A DNA stretch of 64,000 nucleotides from Pseudomonadales bacterium. GTDB taxonomy: Bacteria; Pseudomonadota; Gammaproteobacteria; Pseudomonadales; Azotimanducaceae. Made by a program: the position numbers and the translations under genes. The DNA lies in the NCBI GenBank assembly GCA_024234635.1, contig JACKNX010000004.1:258249-322248 (forward strand). The letters run 5' to 3'. The notes beneath the pieces are model-generated. The model had not been told where the DNA came from and ran no database searches. It saw only the letters and a list, made by a program, of their open reading frames with translations. This document shows positions 17,551 through 26,465 of the stretch, piece after piece (the first letter of the stretch is position 1; each line of letters opens with the position of its first letter).

Positions 17551-18615
17551 ATGCAGTTCTGGACGCCGGTGGCGGACGCCGCCCACCGCTTCGCCGACAT
17601 CGGGCGCCAGGCCGAGGCGCTCGGCTGGGACGGGATCACTACCGTGGACTCCCAGAACCTCTCCACCGACCCCTATGTCTGTCTGGCGTTTGCCGGCCAC
17701 GCCACATCACGCCTTGGCGTGATGACTTCGGTCACCAACACGGCAACACGCGTGCCCGCGGTCACCGCCTCCTCGGCCATGACCGTGCAGCACCTGACAA
17801 AAGGCCGCATGGTGATCGGAATCGGTCGGGGTGACAGCGCCCTGGCGCACCTGGGCCGTGCGCCGTCGCGGCTGGCGTGGTTCGAGCGCTATCTGGTGAC
17901 CCTGCAGGCTTACCTGCGCGGCGAGGACGTGTCGTTTGCCGACACCTGCATCCCTGACGACGCCGCGCCGCTGGTCGACACGCTGGGTCTGGCGGAGGCG
18001 CCCTCGGCCAGCCGTATCGCCTGGGCACAGCGCGTGTCCAAGGTGCCCGTGGAGGTGGCGGCCACCGGCGAACGGGTTATCGCCATCGCCGCCCGCCACG
18101 CGGAGCGCATCATGTTCGCCCTGGGCGCCCAGCCGGAACGACTGCAGTGGGGCATCGACGTGGCGAGAAAGGCTGCCGCGGCCGCCGGACGCGATCCGGC
18201 TTCGCTGGCCTTCGGCGCGTACGTGAACCTGGCATGCCACGACGATGCGACGATCGGGCGTGAACTGGCGCGCGCCGGCACCAGCCTGTTTGCCCGCTTT
18301 TCGGTGATGCACGGCAAGGTCAGCGGTCCGGCGGATGACACCGCGCGTGAGGTGTTCAAGAACATCCATGACCGCTATGACATGAACAAGCACGCACAGG
18401 CCGGTGGCAACCAGACCACCGCGCTGACTGACGCGTTCATGGACGCCTACGCGGTCATCGGCGATGCAGGACACTGCGTGGAACGGTTGCGGGCGATCGA
18501 GGCGCTGGGTATCGACAAGATTGCGGTGACGGGACCGAACTTTCATCGGGCGCAGGGCGAGGCCAAGGTGGCGGCGGAACGGTTTGTGGCGGAAGTGATG
18601 CCGGCCTTTCGATGA
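17551..18615 (+). CDS. Luciferase-like (LLM) flavin/F420-dependent oxidoreductase
   Basis: A 354-residue bacterial-luciferase-like TIM barrel. Typical blocks are AEALGWDGITTVDSQN, LGVMTSVTNTATRVPAVTASSAMTVQHL and GRMVIGIGRGDSA in the N-terminal half, and the C-terminal VIGDAGHCVERLRAIEALGIDKIAVTGP. Members use FMN or F420H2; which one applies here cannot be decided. AAGGAG precedes the ATG. Probably cotranscribed with the SDR gene upstream. Confidence 0.88.
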   Translation: MQFWTPVADAAHRFADIGRQAEALGWDGITTVDSQNLSTDPYVCLAFAGHATSRLGVMTSVTNTATRVPAVTASSAMTVQHLTKGRMVIGIGRGDSALAHLGRAPSRLAWFERYLVTLQAYLRGEDVSFADTCIPDDAAPLVDTLGLAEAPSASRIAWAQRVSKVPVEVAATGERVIAIAARHAERIMFALGAQPERLQWGIDVARKAAAAAGRDPASLAFGAYVNLACHDDATIGRELARAGTSLFARFSVMHGKVSGPADDTAREVFKNIHDRYDMNKHAQAGGNQTTALTDAFMDAYAVIGDAGHCVERLRAIEALGIDKIAVTGPNFHRAQGEAKVAAERFVAEVMPAFR

Positions 18616-18702
18616 GTGAGTCGCCAGCGCAGACTCCGGCTGGAATGCGCGAGAGGTAAATGCGCGAGAGGTAGTTGGCGCTTGTCGGGTCGGTCGCCGG
18701 GA

Positions 18703-18952
18703 GAACGCGTTCAGCGGCTTTGCGGCTGAGTGCTTGGGATCTAGCGCGCCTCATGGCACTTCGCTGCGCGAAGTGCAGGGTCGGCGCTGGTGGGGTTGGC
18801 GACGGAGGGAACGCATTCAGCCGCTTTGCGGCTGAATGCGTGGGATCAACCGCGCCTCATGGCACTTCGCTGCGCGAAGTGCAGGGTCGGCGCTGGCGGG
18901 GTTGGCGACGGAGGGTTCGCATTCCGCCGCTTTGCGGCTGAATGCTTGGGAT
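18703..18952. repeat. 106-bp tandem repeat with internal palindromes
   Basis: Two full copies (18703-18808 and 18809-18914) and one partial copy (18915-18952) repeat with a period of 106 bp; the full copies differ at about seven positions. Each carries TTCAGCCGC-TTT-GCGGCTGAA-type and ACTTCG-CTGCG-CGAAGT hairpins. A more degraded copy seems to precede 18703. The array starts directly beyond the 3' end of tRNA-Arg(CCT), and no gene is supported between 18616 and 18952. Confidence 0.85.
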
Positions 18953-19028
18953 TGGCGCCCCGAGAAGGACTCGAACCTTCAACCTGCCCCTTAGGAGGGG
19001 GCCGCGCTATCCATTGTGCCATCGGGGC
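18953..19028 (-). tRNA. tRNA-Arg(CCT)
   Basis: The minus strand gives a complete 76-nt cloverleaf with acceptor stem GCCCCGA/TCGGGGC, discriminator G, encoded CCA, anticodon stem GCCCC/GGGGC with loop CTCCTAA (anticodon CCT, reading AGG), and T loop GGTTCGAGTCC. The tandem repeats begin at its 3' end. Confidence 0.96.
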
Positions 19029-19200
19029 GTTGCTGCGAACGCGGCGGCATTCTAACGCCGCAACCTGCCTGCTCCCAGCCCGGCCGGTACAACCCACGCG
19101 CATTGTGCGCCGCGCCTCATCCCTGTATCGTCGCGCCTCCCGCGCGGCGGTGTCTTCCGCCCGTACCTTGTATTACCCACCGATCACGATCCGGAGTCCC

Positions 19201-21198
19201 ATGGCCACCGAGACCTCCGCACCGGCATTTGCCGCGTTCGGCCTGCCCGCCCCACTGCTGTCCGCGTTGGATGCAGTCGGCTACGAAACACCCACACCAA
19301 TCCAGGCGGAAACCATCCCCAGCCTGCTTGCCGGCCATGACCTGCTCGGTCACGCGCCGACGGGAACGGGCAAAACGGCCGCTTTTGCCCTGCCGCTGCT
19401 CGCCCGCACCGAGCTCTCCGAACGTGCCGTGCAGGCACTGGTGCTGACGCCCACGCGGGAACTGGCCATCCAGGTCGCTGAAGCGTTTCAGCGCTACGCG
19501 GCACATCTGCCCGGCTTTCACGTGGTGCCGATTTACGGCGGCCAGGGTTACGAGACACAGATCCGGCAGCTCAAGCGTGGCGTGCACGTCGTGGTTGGCA
19601 CGCCCGGCCGGGTGATGGATCACCTGCGCAGCGGCAAGCTGTCGCTGGCGAATCTGCGCACCCTGGTGCTGGACGAAGCCGACGAGATGCTGCGCATGGG
19701 CTTCCTGGAGGACGTGGAATGGATCCTCGGTCAGACCCCACCCGAACGGCAGCTCGTGCTGTTTTCGGCCACCATGCCGAGGGAGATCGAGCGCATCACG
19801 CGGCAGCATCTGCGGGAACCGCACAAGGTTTCCATCCGCGCCCGCACCGCCACCGCGGAAACCATTCACCAGCGCTACTGGCTGGTTGAGGGCCTGAACA
19901 AGCTCGATGCCCTCACCCGCCTGCTCGAAGTTGAGTCGTTTGACGCCATGCTCATCTTCGTGCGCACCAAAACCAGCACCCTGGAGTTGTCGGAACGCCT
20001 CGAAGCGCGCGGGTTTTCCGCCGCCGCACTCAACGGGGACATGGCCCAGAACCACCGCGAACTCATGATTGCCCGGCTCAAGTCCGGCGCCCTCGACATC
20101 CTGGTCGCCACCGACGTGGCCGCGCGCGGGCTGGACGTGGAGCGTATCAGCCACGTGGTGAACTACGACATACCCTACGACACGGAGTCGTACATCCATC
20201 GCATCGGCCGCACCGGCCGCGCCGGCCGCATCGGCGACGCCATCCTGTTCGTGGCGCCCCGCGAACGTCGCATGCTCGGCGCCATCGAACGGGCCACGCG
20301 ACAGCCGATCACCCAGCTCCGGCTGCCGACACCGGAGGACGTCACCAATACACGCATCACCCGATTCAAGAGCCGCATTCGCGACGCCATGAACGCACCG
20401 CAGATCGATCTGGTGCGGCATGTGCTCAGGGACTATCTGGCGGAAAGCGGTGACAGCGAGCTGGACGTTGCCGCTGCGCTCGGCTGCATGGCGTTGGGCA
20501 ACCAGTCGCTGCGCATGGCGGAAGAGCGCGGCCGACGGCGCAAGCCGGAAGCCGCCGATGCCGCTCCGCCGCCACGGCGCGAGCGTCAGCCGCGCGCCAC
20601 GACGGAGCGCGCGCCCGATGCGAGCGGCGACGCCGTGCCCACCGCGGCCGCCGCAAACCCGCCGGAAGCGGCGCCGGACAAAAAAGTACGCAAAGCGCGC
20701 CCGGACAGGGACGACGCTGAACGCGGCCCGCGGTCGACCAGCGGCCGGGAGCGGACGCCGCGACCGGATTTCGCCAGGGAGCGCTACCGGGTGGAGATCG
20801 GCGCCAGTCACGGCCTGCAGCCCGGCAATCTGGTGGGTGCCATCGCCAACGAAGCCGGCCTCGATGCCGAGTTCATCGGCCGCATCGAAATATTCGATGA
20901 ACACAGCACCGTCGAGCTGCCCGAAGGTATGCCGAAACCGATCTACCAGGACTTGCGCAAGGCGTGGGTATGCGGTCGCCAGCTCAAACTCAGCCGCATC
21001 GACGACGCCGGCGACCGGCCCGTCAAGCGAACCCGTGCCGCGGAAGCTCGCCGCCAGCCAAACGATGCGACGCCGGCCAGAACAGGCAGCGTCCGCAAGC
21101 GGGCAAGCAATGCGGACGGTCCTGCGCGGCGGTCGACGCCCCCATCGGCCCGCCCCAACCGCAAGACAGTCAAAGGACGCGAAAGAACAGCGCCTTGA
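19201..21198 (+). CDS. deaD: DEAD-box RNA helicase, DeaD/CsdA-like
   Basis: A 665-residue cold-shock-type RNA helicase. Motifs: Q motif (TPIQAETIP, 32-40), motif I APTGTGKT (52-59), DEAD (158-161), SAT (189-191), and HRIGRTGRAGR in the second RecA domain. A helical dimerisation segment follows (about 415-480), then a basic Arg/Pro/Ala-rich linker, a DbpA-type RNA-binding domain (about 525-600: YRVEIGASHGLQPGNLVGAIANEAGLD) and a basic tail. This layout is that of DeaD. A longer open frame upstream reads through the tRNA and repeats and is rejected. The 3' end overlaps the convergent methyltransferase gene by 29 bp. Confidence 0.93.
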   Translation: MATETSAPAFAAFGLPAPLLSALDAVGYETPTPIQAETIPSLLAGHDLLGHAPTGTGKTAAFALPLLARTELSERAVQALVLTPTRELAIQVAEAFQRYAAHLPGFHVVPIYGGQGYETQIRQLKRGVHVVVGTPGRVMDHLRSGKLSLANLRTLVLDEADEMLRMGFLEDVEWILGQTPPERQLVLFSATMPREIERITRQHLREPHKVSIRARTATAETIHQRYWLVEGLNKLDALTRLLEVESFDAMLIFVRTKTSTLELSERLEARGFSAAALNGDMAQNHRELMIARLKSGALDILVATDVAARGLDVERISHVVNYDIPYDTESYIHRIGRTGRAGRIGDAILFVAPRERRMLGAIERATRQPITQLRLPTPEDVTNTRITRFKSRIRDAMNAPQIDLVRHVLRDYLAESGDSELDVAAALGCMALGNQSLRMAEERGRRRKPEAADAAPPPRRERQPRATTERAPDASGDAVPTAAAANPPEAAPDKKVRKARPDRDDAERGPRSTSGRERTPRPDFARERYRVEIGASHGLQPGNLVGAIANEAGLDAEFIGRIEIFDEHSTVELPEGMPKPIYQDLRKAWVCGRQLKLSRIDDAGDRPVKRTRAAEARRQPNDATPARTGSVRKRASNADGPARRSTPPSARPNRKTVKGRERTAP

Positions 21199-22348
21199 GG
21201 TAGTCGGTTTCCGGCATGGCTGGCTGAACCGGATGATCCGGTCCCTGCCCGCCCCGGGTCAGCAGCGTCAGCGTGCGTTCGCTGCGACGCGCCGCGCGCT
21301 GCACGCAACGCTGCAACTCCTCCGTCGACAGGTGCTGCGAACACGAGGCAGACACCAGTACACCACCGGGCGCCACCAGGCGCAGGGCCAATGCATTGAT
21401 ACGCTCGTAAGCCGCGGCGCCGGCTTTCTGATCCTTGCGGCGCTTGATGAACGCCGGTGGATCGACAATCACTGTTTCAAAGCGTTCGCCAGCCGCGCCA
21501 AGCGCTTCCAGCACATCGAAGGCGTCACCTTTTTCCGTGCGCACCCCTGTCAAGCCGTTGGCCGACGCATTGGCCTGCACCCGCTCAAGCGCGGAGGCGG
21601 ATGAATCCACGCAGACCACGTCACTCGCGCCTGCTGCCGCAGCGCGTAGTCCCCAGGCGCCGACATAGCTGAATACATCCAGAACCGGCCCGCCACGCAG
21701 GAAGCGCTGCAGCGTCGTGCGATTGTCGGCCTGATCGAAGAACCAGCCTGTTTTCTGTCCGGCAATTACCGGCACCCGGAAAGCCAGGCCGCCTTCGCGC
21801 ACCGCAACATCGTCCGCCACCTGGCCATGCGCCACACGCGTCTCCGCGGGCAGGCCTTCCAGGGCGCGCGACGGGGAATCGTTCTTCAGCAGTACGCCAC
21901 GCGCATGGGTGGCTTCAACAAGCGCCTCCACAACCAGCGGCGTCAGCCGCTCCATGCCCGCGGTGCCTACCTGGGCCACCAGAACGTCGTCGTACCGATC
22001 CACCACCAGACCCGGCAAACCGTCTGCTTCGCCGTACACCAGCCGGTAGAAGGGTTCCGCGTACAACCAGGAACGCAACTCCAGTGCCTGGCCGATGCGC
22101 GCGCGCAGCAGCGTCGCGTCCTGTGCCTCGCCGTGATCGCGGGTGAGCACACGCCCCGCGATCAGGGAATGCGGGTTCAGATAGCCGCGCGCCAGCCATT
22201 TGCCGTGCTGGCTGAGAAAATTGACCGACTCGCCCGGCTCATAGCCCTTCAGGGGCGTGCGGTTGTTGTCGATCTCGTTGCTGTAGATCCAGTCATGTCC
22301 CGCCAGCACCCGACGGTGCTGGTCTTTCTGCAATACCACGTCTCGCAC
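21170..22348 (-). CDS. rlmI: 23S rRNA m5C1962 methyltransferase RlmI-like
   Basis: A 392-residue class I SAM-dependent RNA methyltransferase with an N-terminal PUA domain (about 1-75) and the family blocks GQKTGWFFDQADNR, VLDVFSYVGAWGLRAAAAGA (SAM site), VIVDPPAF and SASCSQH (catalytic cysteine). It fits RlmI (YccW), which methylates 23S rRNA C1962. The end overlaps deaD convergently by 29 bp. Its start is 8 bp from the end of the SPOR-DUF5916 gene, so these two may be cotranscribed. Confidence 0.9.
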   Translation of the reverse strand: MRDVVLQKDQHRRVLAGHDWIYSNEIDNNRTPLKGYEPGESVNFLSQHGKWLARGYLNPHSLIAGRVLTRDHGEAQDATLLRARIGQALELRSWLYAEPFYRLVYGEADGLPGLVVDRYDDVLVAQVGTAGMERLTPLVVEALVEATHARGVLLKNDSPSRALEGLPAETRVAHGQVADDVAVREGGLAFRVPVIAGQKTGWFFDQADNRTTLQRFLRGGPVLDVFSYVGAWGLRAAAAGASDVVCVDSSASALERVQANASANGLTGVRTEKGDAFDVLEALGAAGERFETVIVDPPAFIKRRKDQKAGAAAYERINALALRLVAPGGVLVSASCSQHLSTEELQRCVQRAARRSERTLTLLTRGGQGPDHPVQPAMPETDYLKALFFRVL

Positions 22349-22356
22349 GCATTACC

Positions 22357-25290
22357 TCAACTGCCAAACCGGTAGCGCAGTTTCACGACAAGCTGTTCCA
22401 CGTCCGGTTCGTCCATGGGCCTGTCCAGCAGATCATCGAAGCCGACATCGGCTGCCCTGCTGAAGCCGCCCAGCGTATACACCACGTACACATCCGACAA
22501 TGGTGCAAATTCCCACCGGTAACGAAGTTGCAGATTCAGACTGGAAATGGCGAAGTCTCCGGCCGCTGTTGCCGGGCGATCCGTCTCCAGCAGTTTCCGC
22601 ACACCATCCCGGAGCAGGTAGAACTGGCTCTCCTTCGCGCGGATACCAATCCACTGCGCGCTCAGCCTGAGCTGCTGACGCGCCGTGAGGTTGTACTCCA
22701 GCGACAGTTTCGGGCGCCACTCGCGCGTGTCGAAGGTTGTAAAGTTGCGGCCTCCCTGATGCAACAGCCAGTCACCCCGCCTCCAGTACTCCGCCAGAAC
22801 ATCCAGCGTCATGCGATCGAGCGGCCGCCAGACGACGCCAAGTCGCCCCTTGTACGTTTCACCGCCGCTGTTCTCGCCATCCAGATCGACGCCCACCCGG
22901 TAGCTGAAGCGCCGCGACGTATCCGACGTGTAGTCGAAGCTGGTGTCCTGCCGCCCTTCTGTAACAAACGTACCGTTGCCAAAACTCTCGCGATCCTCAT
23001 CGCGCGACGGAAAGTACGCCAGGTAGACATCCAGCTTCGCCAGATTGTTCAGATACACGGTGTTCCTGGTGCCAAATCCCTTGCGCGTATCGGCGCCGTC
23101 GCCATTGACCTCAAACTGCGCAAAAGGCGCCACGTTCACCTGCCGGGCCCAGTCCATGCCTACCGAGTTCCAGCTGCCGCCCAGGCGCCAGTTGAGCGCG
23201 TCGTTGCGGCGCAGGAATCCCAGATCGTTGATGTCCAGCTTGTCATCGTAGTAGTCGAGTCCCGCGGAAAAGGTCAGCCCCTTGCGCACCGTATACACCG
23301 CATCGAAAAATCCGCCCTTACCCTTTCCCACATCGTCCTTGTCGGAATACAGGAGCTGTCCGTCCAGCTTCCACGCGTTATCGGCGCTCAGGTAGTGCAC
23401 GTCCACGCCATGCACGAGCGCATCCTGTTCCGGATGCGCGGCGAGCGTGCTGATGGTACCTATCGCGGCGTACGCGCCACGCTGAGTGCTTTCGTAGAGG
23501 AGGCGCACGACGCCATAGTCCGATCCGTCCTGACGCAGGTTGAGTGGTCCCGCATCGAACTTCACGTCGTCCTCTGAGGCCGCCAGCACACCGTAACGCA
23601 GGTGGCCGGCCTGACCCGTTGCTTTCACGGCGGCGGTCAGCTCGGTGAGCTGATTGCGCTCCCGCGCCGGCACCGTGACGCCAGGCGGCACCTCGCGTGG
23701 CGGCCGCGGACGACCACCGATGCGTCGTGTGTTGAGCACGGACGTGGGCTCCACATTGCGACTGGTGTCCGACCGTGGCGTCGTCTCGAATATCTCCCTG
23801 CCCTCGACGAAAAACAGGCGTTTCTCGGGGAAAAACGTTTCGAAAGCGGTGAGATTCACGTCGACGTCATCTGCTTCCACGTTGCCGAAATCGGGATTCA
23901 GCGTGGCGGTAAGCTGAAAGTTGCTCGTGGGTCGCCAGAACACGTCAGCACCGGCTTTCCAGGTCAGTCCGTCTTCGACTTTGTTCTGCGTTGCCGCCAC
24001 GTAGGGAAACACGCTCCACTGCTGCCGGGGATTGACACCTTCCAGCTGTACCGGCCGCATGGCGGACAGATAGCGTGCATAGGTCGGCGGCAGCGGCGGC
24101 ATGCTCACGCGTTCGTCACGTGCCGCAAAGAATCGCGAGGCATACAGCCCCATGCGCCGTTGCCCATCCTGTTTCGGCATGCTCACCTGCGACCAGGGGA
24201 TGAACATCTCCACGCTCCACCCGGTATCCGTACGTGCCGTGGCCCCGTACCAGGCTGCGTCCCAGTCCATGGAGATGCGTCGCTCCGGCAGCACCGTCCC
24301 GTCCGTCTGATTGTCACCCAGCGCCAGGCTGAACACATAGCCATACAGCCCTTCGCCCGAGGTATCGAGGCCCAGGCCAATGTGGTCCCGCTGCACCTGG
24401 CCCTGATCCCGGGCGCTGAACCGCTGCACGAGCTGATCGGCTGGCTGTTCCAGATCGTAGCCCGCATACAGCCCCTTGCCGCTGTAAAAGACCTTCAGAT
24501 GTGTGGCGTACGCCGGTATCGCGAGCGTATCCGGTTCGGTTACACGAAAACCGTCAAATACCGGCAGATCCTGCCAGATGGCTTCATCCAGCTTGCCGTC
24601 GATGCGGATATTCAGGTCGGAGTGGGAAAAACGGGGAAGCGGGAGAGGAGCGGCGGAGGCGGGGTCGACGGGCGTCGACCCGGGGAGTGCATCCAGCCCG
24701 GGCGGCGGACGCGCCTGGGCGTCACGCCTGAGCCGGTTGAGGTTGTAGCCGGGTGGCGGCTCCTGCGGCAGTTCGTCCTCCACCGCCTTCTCCAGCCGCT
24801 CACGGCTGAAATCGCGGATTTCGAGTTCGGGCATGACCGAATTGCTGGTCGCCGGCGACGCATCGTCCGTCCCGTATGCGGGTAGATTCAGCCCGTCAGG
24901 AACGGCCGGCACGTGCGCATCCGTGGGCTGACTTGCGGAAGCGGCCGCAGGCGCGGTGGCAACGGGCGCCACATAGGTATCCGGCACGGCCCCCTGTCGC
25001 ACGAGCCAGGCGTCGGCATAGCCGCTGGTGCGCGCCGTGGTAGCAAGACTCTGTGCCTGGTACTTGTCCTCGTAGGGACCAACCACCACGCGGTTGAAGA
25101 CTCCCCGGGCACTGGTCACGGACTGCACCTTCACGTCCGCGCCAAGCCGGTCGGCGGCGTCCTGACGGGCGGCCTCCGCCGTTTCCGGTGAACTGAAACT
25201 GCCAATCACCACCCAATAGCCATCTTCAGCTCGAAGCTGACCGGCGGCGAGGCAAAGCCCGGCCACCAGCAATACAACGCGCAATCGCAT
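22357..25290 (-). CDS. SPOR domain fused to DUF5916 beta-barrel protein
   Basis: A 977-residue exported protein. Order: signal peptide (1-21), SPOR domain (about 24-95: YWVVIGSFSSPETAEAARQDA...RVVVGPYEDKYQAQSLA), Pro/Ala linker, CBM9-like sugar-binding domain (about 220-400, entered by NIRIDGKLDEAIWQDLPVFD), and a C-terminal DUF5916 domain (from about 420) rich in alternating beta-strands that ends in a strand-like LVVKLRYRFGS, as in outer-membrane barrels. SPOR domains bind denuded septal peptidoglycan. The ATG at 25290 follows GGAGGGG. A SPOR-DUF5916 fusion is not one I recall. Confidence 0.82.
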   Translation of the reverse strand: MRLRVVLLVAGLCLAAGQLRAEDGYWVVIGSFSSPETAEAARQDAADRLGADVKVQSVTSARGVFNRVVVGPYEDKYQAQSLATTARTSGYADAWLVRQGAVPDTYVAPVATAPAAASASQPTDAHVPAVPDGLNLPAYGTDDASPATSNSVMPELEIRDFSRERLEKAVEDELPQEPPPGYNLNRLRRDAQARPPPGLDALPGSTPVDPASAAPLPLPRFSHSDLNIRIDGKLDEAIWQDLPVFDGFRVTEPDTLAIPAYATHLKVFYSGKGLYAGYDLEQPADQLVQRFSARDQGQVQRDHIGLGLDTSGEGLYGYVFSLALGDNQTDGTVLPERRISMDWDAAWYGATARTDTGWSVEMFIPWSQVSMPKQDGQRRMGLYASRFFAARDERVSMPPLPPTYARYLSAMRPVQLEGVNPRQQWSVFPYVAATQNKVEDGLTWKAGADVFWRPTSNFQLTATLNPDFGNVEADDVDVNLTAFETFFPEKRLFFVEGREIFETTPRSDTSRNVEPTSVLNTRRIGGRPRPPREVPPGVTVPARERNQLTELTAAVKATGQAGHLRYGVLAASEDDVKFDAGPLNLRQDGSDYGVVRLLYESTQRGAYAAIGTISTLAAHPEQDALVHGVDVHYLSADNAWKLDGQLLYSDKDDVGKGKGGFFDAVYTVRKGLTFSAGLDYYDDKLDINDLGFLRRNDALNWRLGGSWNSVGMDWARQVNVAPFAQFEVNGDGADTRKGFGTRNTVYLNNLAKLDVYLAYFPSRDEDRESFGNGTFVTEGRQDTSFDYTSDTSRRFSYRVGVDLDGENSGGETYKGRLGVVWRPLDRMTLDVLAEYWRRGDWLLHQGGRNFTTFDTREWRPKLSLEYNLTARQQLRLSAQWIGIRAKESQFYLLRDGVRKLLETDRPATAAGDFAISSLNLQLRYRWEFAPLSDVYVVYTLGGFSRAADVGFDDLLDRPMDEPDVEQLVVKLRYRFGS

Positions 25291-25330
25291 TCGATCCCCT
25301 CCGTGAGCCAGCGAGTCTATGCAAACCACG

Positions 25331-26461
25331 TCATGAAGTGAACATGATCATCACCCCCGCGGCCACGGCGGAACCGATCACTCCGGCCACGTTTGGCCCC
25401 ATGGCGTGCATGAGCAGAAAGTTCTGCCGGTTTGCTTCCAGACCAACCTTGTTCGCCACGCGCGCCGCCATGGGAACGGCCGACACACCGGCGGCGCCGA
25501 TCAGCGGATTGATCTTGGATTTGCTGAACACGTTCATCAGCTTGGCCATGAGCACACCCGCCGCGGTGCCGATGCAGAATGCAATCACTCCCAGCACCAG
25601 GATGCCGAGTGTGCTGGCGCTCAGGAACTGCTCACCTTGCAATTTGGTGCCGACCGCGAGCCCCAGGAAGATGGTGACGCTGTTGATGAGCGCGTTCTGC
25701 GTCGTGTCGGACAAACGTTCCACCACGCCGCATTCCCGGATCAGGTTGCCGAAGCAGAACATGCCGATCAACGGCGCCGCGCTGGGCAGCAGCAACGCCA
25801 CCAGAATCAGCAGCACCAGTGGAAAGATGATCTTCTCCGCGCGCGACACCGTGCGCAGCTGTTCCATCTTGATGGCGCGCTCCGCCTCGGTGGTCAGCGC
25901 CCGCATGATGGGGGGCTGGATGATGGGCACCATGGCCATATACGAATAGGCCGCCACCGCGATTGCGCCGAGCAGCTCCGGGGCCAGGCGGCTGGCCACA
26001 TAGATTGCGGTGGGACCGTCCGCGCCCCCGATGATGCCGATGGCGGCGGCCTGCTGCAGCGAGAAGTCCATGATGCCGAGTTCGGTCAGCCCCAGCGCGC
26101 CCAGCACCGTGGCGAAAATGCCGAACTGCGCCGCCGCGCCCAGCAGCAGCGTTCGCGGATTGGCCAGCAGCGGACCGAAGTCCGTGAGTGCTCCGACACC
26201 CATGAAAATGATGAGCGGGAAGGCGCTCGTCTTGATGCCCACTTCATAGACCAGATGCAGCAGACCATCGCCACTGGCGATCTCGACGCCGGGAATGTTG
26301 CTCAGGAGCCCACCGAAGCCGATGGTCACCAGCAGCAGTGGCTCGAACTTGCGCACGATACCGAGATAAAGCAGCGCCAGACAAACACAGAGCATGACCG
26401 CCTGGCGCCATTCCAGCTGATAGAGGCCAGACCCTTCCCAGAGTTGTTCGAGGATGTCCAT
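25331..26461 (-). CDS. oadB: Oxaloacetate decarboxylase beta subunit OadB
   Basis: A 376-residue integral membrane carboxybiotin decarboxylase that couples decarboxylation to Na+ export. It has about ten hydrophobic segments, the conserved IGIIGGADGPTAIYVAS region with the acidic residue of the Na+ site, and GAAGVSAVPMAARV near the C-terminus. It starts 4 bp after oadA ends, completing the order oadG-oadA-oadB. The same family includes GcdB and MmdB; neighbouring OadA decides the assignment. Confidence 0.93.
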   Translation of the reverse strand: MDILEQLWEGSGLYQLEWRQAVMLCVCLALLYLGIVRKFEPLLLVTIGFGGLLSNIPGVEIASGDGLLHLVYEVGIKTSAFPLIIFMGVGALTDFGPLLANPRTLLLGAAAQFGIFATVLGALGLTELGIMDFSLQQAAAIGIIGGADGPTAIYVASRLAPELLGAIAVAAYSYMAMVPIIQPPIMRALTTEAERAIKMEQLRTVSRAEKIIFPLVLLILVALLLPSAAPLIGMFCFGNLIRECGVVERLSDTTQNALINSVTIFLGLAVGTKLQGEQFLSASTLGILVLGVIAFCIGTAAGVLMAKLMNVFSKSKINPLIGAAGVSAVPMAARVANKVGLEANRQNFLLMHAMGPNVAGVIGSAVAAGVMIMFTS

Positions 26462-26465
26462 GCGC

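Noticed and set aside
18703..18952. CRISPR array
   Set aside because: Repeats are 106 bp with no unique spacers between them and no cas genes nearby.
18790..19200. N-terminal extension of the DEAD-box helicase
   Set aside because: It would be translated from the tandem repeats and the antisense of tRNA-Arg; the ATG at 19201 gives the normal Q-motif N-terminus.
22528..24885. Long + strand reading frames opposite the SPOR-DUF5916 gene
   Set aside because: GC-rich antisense frames with His/Arg/Gln-rich translations, no domains and no ribosome sites. The minus-strand gene has signal peptide and domains.
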